Assembly: GCA_020438915.1 (NCBI GenBank)
Contig: JAGQTR010000165.1
Coordinates: forward strand, 1 to 9,261
From: Mycobacterium sp.
Lineage (GTDB): Bacteria > Actinomycetota > Actinomycetes > Mycobacteriales > Mycobacteriaceae
Direction of reading: 5' to 3'
Length of the DNA stretch: 9,261 bases
Shown here: positions 1 through 6,063 of the stretch, piece after piece
Numbering within the stretch: the first letter of the stretch is position 1
Layout of the letters: every line of letters begins with the position of its first letter
Translations under genes and position numbers: made by a program
Notes under the pieces: model-generated
What the model was told of the DNA's origin: nothing
Databases searched by the model: none
Seen by the model: only the letters and a program-made list of their open reading frames with translations

Positions 1-1223
1 CCATGCGCTGGTTCCTGATGGCCTCACCGATCCTGCGCGGCGGCAACCTGGTGGTGACCGAGCAGGGTATTCGTGAAGGTGTCCGGCAGGTGCTGCTGCC
101 GCTGTGGAACGCCTACAGCTTCCTGGCGCTGTATGCGCCGGCGAAGGGCACCTGGCGCACCGATTCGGCCCATGTACTGGACCGTTACATCCTTGCCAAA
201 CTCGCCGCGTTGCGAGACTCGCTGACCGCGTCGTTGGACGTTTGCGACATCTCGGTGGCGTGTGATCAGTTGCGCCAGTTCACCGAAGCGCTGACCAACT
301 GGTATGTGCGCCGGTCGCGTTCGCGGTTCTGGGAGGAGGACGCCGACGCGATCGACACCCTGCACACCGTGCTCGAGGTGACCACGAGGCTGGCCGCTCC
401 GTTGCTCCCGCTGATCTGCGAAGTGATCTGGCGTGGGATCACCGCAGGGCGGTCAGTGCACCTGACCGACTGGCCTGATGCCGAGTTGCTGCCCGCCGAT
501 CCGCAACTGGTCGCCGACATGGACCTGGTGCGCGAAGTCGCCTCGACCGGCTCGTCGCTGCGAAAGGCCAAGAAGCTGCGGGTCCGGCTGCCGCTACCGA
601 AGCTGACCGTGGCCCTGGATAGCTCAGTCAGCTCTGTTGATCCGCAGCGTCTGGCGCCCTACCGGGATCTGATCGCCGACGAACTCAACGTCAAATCCGT
701 GGATCTCACCGATGAGATCGGCGCCCACGGTCGTTTCGAGCTGACCGTGAATGCCCGCGCCGCCGGCCCGCGGATAGGCAAGGACGTCCAGGCCGCGATC
801 CGCGCCGTCAAGGCGGGGGAGGGCGTGCTCAACGCCGACGGCACGTTGACCGCGGGCCCGGCGGTGCTGCACCCCGAAGAGTTCAGCTCCAAACTGGTCG
901 CGGCGGAACCAGATTGGACGTCTGCGCTTCCCGGCGGGGCGGGTTTGGTGGTGCTCGACGGAAACGTCACAGTCGAGTTGGAAGCCGAGGGCTGGGCCAA
1001 GGATCGCATCCGGGAGTTGCAGGAGCTACGAAAGTCGACGGGACTCGATGTTTCCGACCGTATTTCGGTGGTGATGTCGGTGCCCGGGGAGCACGAGGCA
1101 TGGGCTCGCGCGCACAGCGAGCTGATCGCACGTGAGATCCTGGCGACCAGCTTCGAGTTCGGCGATCCGGTTGATGGCGAGGAGATCGGCGATGGGGTGC
1201 GGGTCTCGATCGTCAAGGCCTGA
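1..1223 (+). CDS. ileS: Isoleucyl-tRNA synthetase, C-terminal 406 residues (5' end outside window)
   Basis: This is the class I aminoacyl-tRNA synthetase that charges tRNA-Ile with isoleucine in the cytoplasm. The reading frame is already open at base 1 (codons in register from base 3), so the Rossmann catalytic domain, editing domain and KMSKS loop lie upstream. Visible residues, counted from the ATG at 3, begin with MRWFLMASPILRGGNL, the segment that follows the catalytic core. An anticodon-binding helical domain spans about 57-160 and includes the arginine-rich WYVRRSRSRFW at 100-110. A segment LRKAKKLRVRLPLPKL (186-201) and the long C-terminal domain typical of actinobacterial IleS follow, with LRKSTGLDVSDRI at 342-354. 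It closely resembles mycobacterial IleS (Rv1536), which is about 1040 residues, so roughly 40% is present. It ends with TGA at 1221-1223, 20 bp before the convergent stop of the next gene. Identification is secure; only the truncation is a window effect. Confidence 0.97.
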   Translation, partial: MRWFLMASPILRGGNLVVTEQGIREGVRQVLLPLWNAYSFLALYAPAKGTWRTDSAHVLDRYILAKLAALRDSLTASLDVCDISVACDQLRQFTEALTNWYVRRSRSRFWEEDADAIDTLHTVLEVTTRLAAPLLPLICEVIWRGITAGRSVHLTDWPDAELLPADPQLVADMDLVREVASTGSSLRKAKKLRVRLPLPKLTVALDSSVSSVDPQRLAPYRDLIADELNVKSVDLTDEIGAHGRFELTVNARAAGPRIGKDVQAAIRAVKAGEGVLNADGTLTAGPAVLHPEEFSSKLVAAEPDWTSALPGGAGLVVLDGNVTVELEAEGWAKDRIRELQELRKSTGLDVSDRISVVMSVPGEHEAWARAHSELIAREILATSFEFGDPVDGEEIGDGVRVSIVKA

Positions 1224-1227
1224 CGAT

Positions 1228-1242
1228 CGGCTCGATGAGCCG
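1228..1242. terminator. Short perfect hairpin between convergent ileS and DUF4407-like genes
   Basis: CGGCTC (1228-1233) and GAGCCG (1237-1242) form a perfect 6-bp stem with a 3-nt GAT loop. It starts 4 bases after the ileS stop and ends just before the stop codon of the opposing gene, so it could end transcripts from both sides. There is no U-tract on either strand. Mycobacterial intrinsic terminators often lack one, so the call is plausible but weak on sequence alone. Confidence 0.4.
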
Positions 1243-1243
1243 G

Positions 1244-2983
1244 CTACCCCACGGGCGGCAACTGGCGCGGATCATCGGAGTGCTCCAGTTCGGCAAGCCC
1301 ACCTCGGTACCTCAGCTCGCGCGAGGTCTTGCCCGCGTTCAGGCCGTCCGCGCTAAACCTGTTTGTATCCAGCCTGTCTGCATCCAGGCGGCCGAGGTTG
1401 GGCCTGTCCGCGGACCCCTCAGGTGCCGCTGTTGACCGCTGCGGGGCCGTGGAGCTGTGTTCGGTGTCGACGGTGATCTTGTGCGTGCGTTTCAGCGAGA
1501 ACGTGATGTGCTCGACTTCCTCGTACACCTGACGCGCGGCTCGTAACGGGTGCACCGTGGTGTCGATCGCCCGGCCGACCAAAGGCGGAACCAGTGGCCG
1601 GATCCACCGCGCGGCGGCCCTGGTGACTTCCGGAATCGACGGGATCAGCGGGGCACTGCGCTGCGCCAGGTCGGCCGCCTCGACGCGGGCCGGAAGACTC
1701 GACGACTCATCGACCTGGTCCACCCGATCGTGTTGCGCACCTTCCGGAAGCGCGGTCAGCGCGCGACTGGCGGCTTCGGCTTCAGCGGCGATCGGCAGGT
1801 ACATGTCTTCGGGGCCGGGCACTGCATCGCGCTGCGCCGTCACCGAGATCTCACCCTCGGGCGTCGGGCCGATCTGTCGACGGTACTGCGCGCGGTCGAT
1901 CTCGGTCTGCGCCTCGACGGCGAGGCGAGCGCTGGCAAGCTGCTGTTCGGCCCACAGGGTTTCGGCGGCCGCGCGCACCTCTGCCCGCCGAACCGCAATC
2001 GCGGTATCGGCGCTGACTTCGGCTCGATGCCGCTCCGCACGCGCCGCGGCATCAAGATCGTAGGTCGTTTCGCCGCGCCAGAGCCTGATGATCAACGGCA
2101 GCAAGCTCAGGAGGGCAAAGAACCCCACGGTGAGCATGCGTAGCAGTAGGGCACCGGTGTTGGCCAGGGAGAAGTCGTGCATGGCCATCCAGCGTGACCC
2201 GAGACCACGGTCGGCATTCATCACTGCTGTTTCACGGGCCTGCGTCAGCGCCCGCTCGCTGGAGGCGATCTCGGCGGTCAAACCCGGGAGCTGCCGGTCA
2301 CTGTCGGCCAACGCACTGGTCAGCTCGAGCTGTGCATCTGCCAGGAGGTCGTTGGCCGTTCGGGTTTCGGGTCCCGAGCCCGGCACCCCGGTGATGCGGG
2401 TCTGTGGGCAGGCCGGCGTCGGGTTGTATTCGCAGCGGGCAACCACCAGTGCCTCGTCGCGGCGCTGCCGGGCACGCTGGACGGTGTCGTCGATTTCGGC
2501 GCGCGCCGCGCGGGCCTGGGCGAGATCAGCCGAGCGCTGCGCGACGGCCGGCGTTGCATCGACGGTGCGCAGGGCCTGCTGTTCGAGGTGACGATCGATC
2601 GGGCCGGAAAAGAGCACCAAGGCGGCCAGCTCGCCGACGGCCACCCCGATGGCAACTGCCACGGCACCACGCCCGAGGATTCCGGGCCGGCCGTGCTGGG
2701 GTCCGCTGGCCGTCGCGCGGATCACCGCTGCCACCAGAACACCGAAAACAAGGGTGAAGGGGAGGACCGCCAACGTCGGCCATTGCGTCGATTCGCCGAC
2801 AGCGAGGGTTGCCATCACGCAGGCCAGGACGGCACTCAGGACGACAACCACACCGGCAATGGTGTGGCTGGACCTCTCATGCCGTTCGACCGGTTCACCC
2901 CGATGGCCGCCGCCGAGCCAGGAGAAGGCCGCGGCGATCGGGCTGCCGGCGACGCTCGGTTCATAATCTTTGTCGGTGCGCAT
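1244..2983 (-). CDS. DUF4407-like membrane protein with coiled coils (hypothetical)
   Basis: This is a 579-residue protein of unknown function, resembling the DUF4407 family. I see three hydrophobic segments near the N-terminus (about 41-62, 68-90 and 104-127). A long charged, Ala/Arg/Glu-rich helical stretch follows (about 147-185 and 212-255), then a fourth hydrophobic segment (275-300). A second Ala/Arg/Glu-rich helix (312-370) and a Pro/Ser-rich tail come last. With a cytoplasmic N-terminus, the 128-274 loop would be outside the membrane. It holds the protein's only two cysteines near each other (C184 and C192, RCEYNPTPAC), which could form a disulfide. The tail carries 5-residue repeats (523-552). 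The start is the ATG at 2981-2983, preceded by a GGAGAGGAAGTGAAG purine run; an ATG 31 codons upstream has no such support and would extend towards dinX. The gene opposes ileS and diverges from dinX. H37Rv, as I recall it, has no gene here. The function is unknown; membrane tether or stress sensor is only a guess. Confidence 0.85.
   Translation of the reverse strand: MRTDKDYEPSVAGSPIAAAFSWLGGGHRGEPVERHERSSHTIAGVVVVLSAVLACVMATLAVGESTQWPTLAVLPFTLVFGVLVAAVIRATASGPQHGRPGILGRGAVAVAIGVAVGELAALVLFSGPIDRHLEQQALRTVDATPAVAQRSADLAQARAARAEIDDTVQRARQRRDEALVVARCEYNPTPACPQTRITGVPGSGPETRTANDLLADAQLELTSALADSDRQLPGLTAEIASSERALTQARETAVMNADRGLGSRWMAMHDFSLANTGALLLRMLTVGFFALLSLLPLIIRLWRGETTYDLDAAARAERHRAEVSADTAIAVRRAEVRAAAETLWAEQQLASARLAVEAQTEIDRAQYRRQIGPTPEGEISVTAQRDAVPGPEDMYLPIAAEAEAASRALTALPEGAQHDRVDQVDESSSLPARVEAADLAQRSAPLIPSIPEVTRAAARWIRPLVPPLVGRAIDTTVHPLRAARQVYEEVEHITFSLKRTHKITVDTEHSSTAPQRSTAAPEGSADRPNLGRLDADRLDTNRFSADGLNAGKTSRELRYRGGLAELEHSDDPRQLPPVG
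1328..1417 (-). repeat. Degenerate 15-bp tandem repeat (six units) coding for pentapeptides
   Basis: Six consecutive codon-aligned 15-bp units lie in the 3' end of the DUF4407-like gene. In protein order they read GSADR, PNLGR, LDADR, LDTNR, FSADG, LNAGK. The two central units (1358-1372, CCTGTTTGTATCCAG, and 1373-1387, CCTGTCTGCATCCAG, plus strand) differ at only 2 of 15 bases. The unit at 1403-1417 shares CCTGTC at its start. The pattern is a hydrophobic residue every fifth position, then S/D/N, A/T/L, D/N/G, R/G/K. It looks like the pentapeptide-repeat pattern A(D/N)LXX but has one residue between D/N and L, so it is not canonical. Confidence 0.75.
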
Positions 2984-2989
2984 CGAAGA

Positions 2990-3004
2990 CTTCACTTCCT
3001 CTCC
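2990..3004 (-). promoter_or_regulatory. Ribosome-binding site of the DUF4407-like gene
   Basis: On the minus strand the run GGAGAGGAAGTGAAG precedes the ATG at 2983. The AGGAAG core ends 11 bases before the start and the trailing GAAG ends 6 bases before it. This decides the start at 2983 over the in-frame ATG at 3076, which has no comparable purine run. Confidence 0.6.
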
Positions 3005-3130
3005 AGGGCGTCCTTCAGGCTGACAGGCACCTACCGAATTCGCCCAACTCAGGAGCGGCGGTGTGGCACGGTTCACAAACCCGCAGATCGGCGGACCGAG
3101 TCACTTCCGACGCCGGTGAACGGTGCGCCC

Positions 3131-3136
3131 TAGCAT
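3131..3136 (+). promoter_or_regulatory. Putative -10 element of dinX, placed for a leaderless mRNA
   Basis: TAGCAT fits the mycobacterial SigA -10 pattern TANNNT and lies 8 bases before the GTG at 3145. Transcription starting 6-8 bases after the hexamer would begin at or next to the start codon. No good -35 (TTGAC-like) is present at 17-18 bp, which is common in mycobacteria. Confidence 0.45.
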
Positions 3137-3144
3137 CGGAAGGT

Positions 3145-4509
3145 GTGGGTACGCGGTGGGTCCTGCATCTGGACATGGATGCGTTCTTCGCATCCGTGGA
3201 GCAACTGACCAGGCCCACCCTGCGGGGTCGGCCAGTACTTGTCGGCGGGCTGGGAGGCCGCGGTGTGGTGGCCGGCGCCAGCTACGAGGCCCGTGCCTAT
3301 GGTGCCCGCTCGGCCATGCCGATGCATCAGGCGCGTCGGCTGATCGGTGTGCCGGCGGTCGTGCTACCGCCGCGCGGTGTCGTGTACGGGCTGGCCAGCC
3401 GCCGCGTCTTCGAAACCGTGCGCACACTGGTGCCGGTGCTCGAACAATTGTCTTTCGACGAGGCGTTCGGCGAGCCCGTTGAGCTCGCCGGAGCGTCCTC
3501 GGCCGAGGTCACGGCGTTCTGCGAGACACTGCGGGCCGAAGTCGCCGCCGTGACCGGGCTCGTCGCCTCCGTCGGTGCGGGATCGGGCAAGCAGATCGCC
3601 AAGATCGCCTCGGGTCTGGCCAAACCGAACGGAATCGTCGTGGTTCCCCGGGAGCAGGAGCGGGTCCTGCTCGCCGGGCTGCCGGTGCGCAAGCTGTGGG
3701 GTATCGGACCGGTGGCCGAGGAGAAGTTGCACCGGCTCGGCGTGGACACCATCGGTGGTCTGGCGGCGCTGTCGAACGCCGAGGTCGCGAACGTCCTCGG
3801 GGCGACGGTCGGTCCCGCGCTGCACCGGCTGGCGCGGGGAATCGACGATCGGCCGGTGGCCGAGAACGCCCCGGCCAAACAGATCAGCGCCGAGTCGACC
3901 TTCCCGGAGGATCTGACCACTCTGGAGCAGCTCCGCGAGGCAACGGTTCCGATCGGCGAGCACGCCCATCGGCGCCTGCTCGCCGATGGGCGCGGAGTCC
4001 GCACCGTCACCGTCAAGCTGAAGAAGTCCGATATGAGCACGCTGACCAGGTCGGCGACGCTGCCGTATGCGACTACGGATGCGTCGACGCTGAACGCGAC
4101 CGCGCGCAGACTTCTCCTCGACCCCGTCGATATCGGTCCCATTCGCCTTGTCGGAATTGGTTTCTCGGGATTGTCCGAATTTCAACAGGAGTCGCTGTTT
4201 CCCGACCTGGAGTCGATAGCGGCCGAGGAAGTGTCCAGCATCGGCTCGCCGCACCCACCCGCTGACCGCGGCCCGGCGGCATCGGTGTGGCGGATCGGTG
4301 ACGATGTCATGCACACCGGCTACGGACACGGGTGGATCCAGGGCGCCGGACATGGCGTCATGACGGTGCGTTTCGAGACGCGAGGCAGCGGACCCGGGCC
4401 GGCACGCACATTCGGTGACGATGACGCCGCGATCACTCTCGCGAACCCGGTGGACAGCCTCGACTGGCCGGATTTCGTCGACGAGCTGGCCCGCCGCTCC
4501 GCGCAGTAG
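3145..4509 (+). CDS. dinX: DNA polymerase IV (Y-family, DinB1/DinX)
   Basis: This is a 454-residue Y-family translesion polymerase. The palm carries the metal-binding DMD (D10, D12) in LHLDMDAFFASVE and SFDEAF with D105-E106. F15 aligns with the steric-gate phenylalanine of E. coli DinB. SVGAGSGKQIAKIASGLAKP (142-161) is the conserved DinB palm/thumb segment, and LWGIGPVAEEKLHRLG (184-199) is the helix-hairpin-helix. The little finger covers about 245-345 and is followed by a sliding-clamp motif QESLF (348-352). About 100 residues follow the clamp motif, including GDDVMHTGYGHGWIQGAGHG (385-404), which resembles Tudor/CarD-type SH3 modules. The GTG at 3145 is chosen because it is the only in-frame start close to the conserved RWVLHLDMD, and M. 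tuberculosis DinX (Rv1537) begins at the same place. There is no properly spaced Shine-Dalgarno (GGAAGG lies 1 base from GTG), hence the leaderless proposal. It converges with ansA, 26 bp apart. Confidence 0.96.
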   Translation: MGTRWVLHLDMDAFFASVEQLTRPTLRGRPVLVGGLGGRGVVAGASYEARAYGARSAMPMHQARRLIGVPAVVLPPRGVVYGLASRRVFETVRTLVPVLEQLSFDEAFGEPVELAGASSAEVTAFCETLRAEVAAVTGLVASVGAGSGKQIAKIASGLAKPNGIVVVPREQERVLLAGLPVRKLWGIGPVAEEKLHRLGVDTIGGLAALSNAEVANVLGATVGPALHRLARGIDDRPVAENAPAKQISAESTFPEDLTTLEQLREATVPIGEHAHRRLLADGRGVRTVTVKLKKSDMSTLTRSATLPYATTDASTLNATARRLLLDPVDIGPIRLVGIGFSGLSEFQQESLFPDLESIAAEEVSSIGSPHPPADRGPAASVWRIGDDVMHTGYGHGWIQGAGHGVMTVRFETRGSGPGPARTFGDDDAAITLANPVDSLDWPDFVDELARRSAQ

Positions 4510-4535
4510 CCCGGTTCGCACCGACCCCGTTGCGC

Positions 4536-5438
4536 TCAGCTCCAGCGCTCGAAGGTGCCGCTTACCGGGGAGCCGGCCGCCAACGCGGCCATCAGCAGCA
4601 CGCGCGCCTGCGGTGGTCGCAGCCGCCCCGCCATCACCGCACCGGCGTCGAGCAGCGAACGTCCCGGCCCGTAGCCGGGCCGAACGCACGCGCCCGGGAC
4701 CCGCGTCGACACCGCGACCGCGACGCCATCGGCGCAGTGTCGGCGCACCCCGTCGAGAAGCCCGGTACCGACGTTGCCGGAGCCCAACGCCTCCAGCACG
4801 ATGCCACGGGCCCCCGCGCTCACACATGCATCGAGCGCGGTGGCATCGGCGCCCGGGTAGGCGACGACGATGTCCACCCGCGGTGCGTCGGCGGCCAGCA
4901 GATCGCCGAGGTATGGACGGTCCTTAACCGAACCCAGCGTGCGGCCCGCGAAGCCCTGCAGATCGGTGGTGGCCGCCTTGTACAGACCCAGCGGTTCGAA
5001 CACTGTGCCGGCGAAACTCACCGTGACACCGACGTCGCGCGACTGCGGGCTCGCAGCGAAGGCCAGCGCGTCGCGCAGGTTGGACGGCCCATCGGCATCG
5101 GGTGCGTCCGCGCTGTGCTGGGCGCCGGTCAAGACCACCGGCGCTGCTCCGTCATAGCTGAGTTCGAGCCACAGCGCGGTCTCTTCCATCGTGTCGGTGC
5201 CATGGGTTACGACGATCCCGTCCGCGCTGCGGGCACCGGCAGCCCACCGAACCGCCGCGGCGATGCGGTCCCAGTCCGACGGGGTCAGCTGCGAGCTGTC
5301 CAACGACATCGCGTCGATCACCTCGACATCGAGTCCCGCGGTCAGATCCGCCCCCGACAGCGTGGGGCGCAACACCGCGTCACCGTCGGCGACGGCCGAA
5401 ATCGTGCCACCGGTGGCAATGACGACGAGGCGGGGCAT
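4536..5438 (-). CDS. ansA: L-asparaginase
   Basis: This 300-residue asparaginase/glutaminase-type amidohydrolase hydrolyses asparagine to aspartate and ammonia. The first catalytic threonine is T12 in ATGGTIS (8-14). The second site is HGTDT (79-83) with T81 and D82, followed by MEETA. K154 in GLYKAATTDL matches the catalytic lysine region. DSS (47-49) is the substrate-binding loop. TGAQHSADAPDADGPSNLRDA (104-124) and LEALGSGNVG (215-224) are family segments. No signal peptide is visible, so the protein is probably cytoplasmic by sequence, although M. tuberculosis AnsA (Rv1538c) has been linked to nitrogen capture and acid resistance during infection. The start is the ATG at 5436-5438, because the open frame upstream runs antisense into lspA and the family begins at M-x-R-L-x-V-I. 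The gene converges with dinX and diverges from lspA over 43 bp. Confidence 0.96.
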   Translation of the reverse strand: MPRLVVIATGGTISAVADGDAVLRPTLSGADLTAGLDVEVIDAMSLDSSQLTPSDWDRIAAAVRWAAGARSADGIVVTHGTDTMEETALWLELSYDGAAPVVLTGAQHSADAPDADGPSNLRDALAFAASPQSRDVGVTVSFAGTVFEPLGLYKAATTDLQGFAGRTLGSVKDRPYLGDLLAADAPRVDIVVAYPGADATALDACVSAGARGIVLEALGSGNVGTGLLDGVRRHCADGVAVAVSTRVPGACVRPGYGPGRSLLDAGAVMAGRLRPPQARVLLMAALAAGSPVSGTFERWS

Positions 5439-5481
5439 GGGTGGAATTGTTCCCCACCGGCGTTTTGCGATGATGGTGGGC
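5439..5481. promoter_or_regulatory. 43-bp divergent interval between ansA and lspA with imperfect inverted repeat
   Basis: Promoters for both genes must lie here or inside the opposite coding region. GGTGGAA (5440-5446) and TTCCCCACC (5450-5458) form an imperfect inverted repeat with a TTG centre and a 2-base bulge, next to the ansA ATG. On the minus strand AACAAT (5446-5451) stands 7 bases before the ansA ATG as a weak -10 candidate. No convincing -10 is visible for lspA. Confidence 0.3.
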
Positions 5482-6063
5482 GTGACTGATGAATCCTCGA
5501 GCCCGGTCGAACCGGCGACCGGAGACGGTGCCGCCGCGACGCCGGCCGCGGGTGCGCCCCGGCGCAGACTGCGCCTGCTGCTCACCGTCGCGGGGGTGGT
5601 GCTCGTGCTCGACATCGTCACCAAGGTGCTCGCGGTGCGGCTGTTGACGCCTGGCGAGCCGGTACCGATCATCGGAGACACCGTGACGTGGACGTTGGTG
5701 CGTAACTCCGGCGCGGCGTTCTCGATGGCGACCGGCTATACCTGGGTGCTCACCCTGGTCGCCACCGGTGTCGTCTTCGGCATCATCTGGATGGGCCGTC
5801 GCCTGGTATCTCCGTGGTGGGCGCTTGGCCTCGGCATGATCCTCGGTGGCGCGATGGGAAACCTCGTCGACCGGTTCTTCCGCTCTCCGGGACCGCTGCG
5901 CGGCCACGTGGTGGACTTCCTGTCCATCGGATGGTGGCCGGTGTTCAACGTGGCGGACCCCTCGGTGGTGGGCGGGGCGATCCTGCTGGTTGTGTTGTCG
6001 CTGTTCGGTTTCGACTTCGATACCGTCGGCCGACGCCGGTCCGAACCCGGGTCTGCGGATTGA
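5482..6063 (+). CDS. lspA: Lipoprotein signal peptidase II
   Basis: This is a 193-residue integral-membrane aspartic peptidase that removes the signal peptide of prolipoproteins after lipid attachment. Four hydrophobic segments lie at about 31-52, 87-106, 110-128 and 157-177. The catalytic aspartates are D130 in GGAMGNLVDR (122-131) and D159 in FNVADPSVV (155-163); VVDF (143-146) and RNSGAAF (74-80) are also family signatures. A Pro/Ala-rich N-terminal tail of about 28 residues before the first membrane segment is usual in mycobacteria. The GTG at 5482 gives VTDE, matching the start MPDE of Rv1539. In-frame ATGs at 5470 and 5473 would add 4 or 3 residues and cannot be excluded, since no clear Shine-Dalgarno picks between them. 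The stop overlaps the next start by one base (TGATG), which suggests translational coupling. Confidence 0.94.
   Translation: MTDESSSPVEPATGDGAAATPAAGAPRRRLRLLLTVAGVVLVLDIVTKVLAVRLLTPGEPVPIIGDTVTWTLVRNSGAAFSMATGYTWVLTLVATGVVFGIIWMGRRLVSPWWALGLGMILGGAMGNLVDRFFRSPGPLRGHVVDFLSIGWWPVFNVADPSVVGGAILLVVLSLFGFDFDTVGRRRSEPGSAD

Larger units (their letters stand above)
2984..3144. promoter_or_regulatory. Divergent intergenic region between DUF4407-like gene and dinX
   Basis: These 161 bases must hold the promoters of two divergent genes. On the plus strand a -10-like TAGCAT lies 8 bases before the dinX GTG. On the minus strand I find a ribosome-binding purine run but no hexamer of the TANNNT form at a sensible distance, so that promoter is not identified. 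No mycobacterial LexA box (TCGAAC-N4-GTTCGA) is visible, in keeping with DinX not being known as an SOS gene. An EcoRI-type palindrome CGAATTCG lies at 3036-3043 with no evident role. Confidence 0.5.

Noticed and set aside
1550..2143. Open frames on the plus strand opposite the DUF4407-like gene
   Set aside because: Arg/Gly/Ala-rich, no motifs, no start signals; the minus-strand frame has membrane segments, a ribosome-binding site and in-frame codon-aligned repeats.
2984..3076. Longer start (ATG at 3076) for the DUF4407-like protein
   Set aside because: The extra 31 residues have no family character and no Shine-Dalgarno, while the ATG at 2983 has a strong purine run upstream.
2809..3144. 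N-terminal extension of the dinX frame upstream of GTG 3145
   Set aside because: It runs antisense through the 5' end of the DUF4407-like gene and lacks similarity; the conserved DinB start begins at RWVLHLDMD.
2984..3144. SOS (LexA) box upstream of dinX
   Set aside because: No TCGAAC-N4-GTTCGA-like sequence is visible in the interval.
4532..4548. GCGCT/AGCGC inverted repeat at the dinX-ansA convergent junction as terminator
   Set aside because: Only a 5-bp stem with a 7-nt loop that overlaps the ansA stop and coding end; too weak to call.
3364..4827. 487-codon open frame antisense to dinX
   Set aside because: It lies opposite a well-conserved polymerase gene, is Arg/Gly-rich with no recognisable domain, and is the kind of frame that high-GC codon bias produces.
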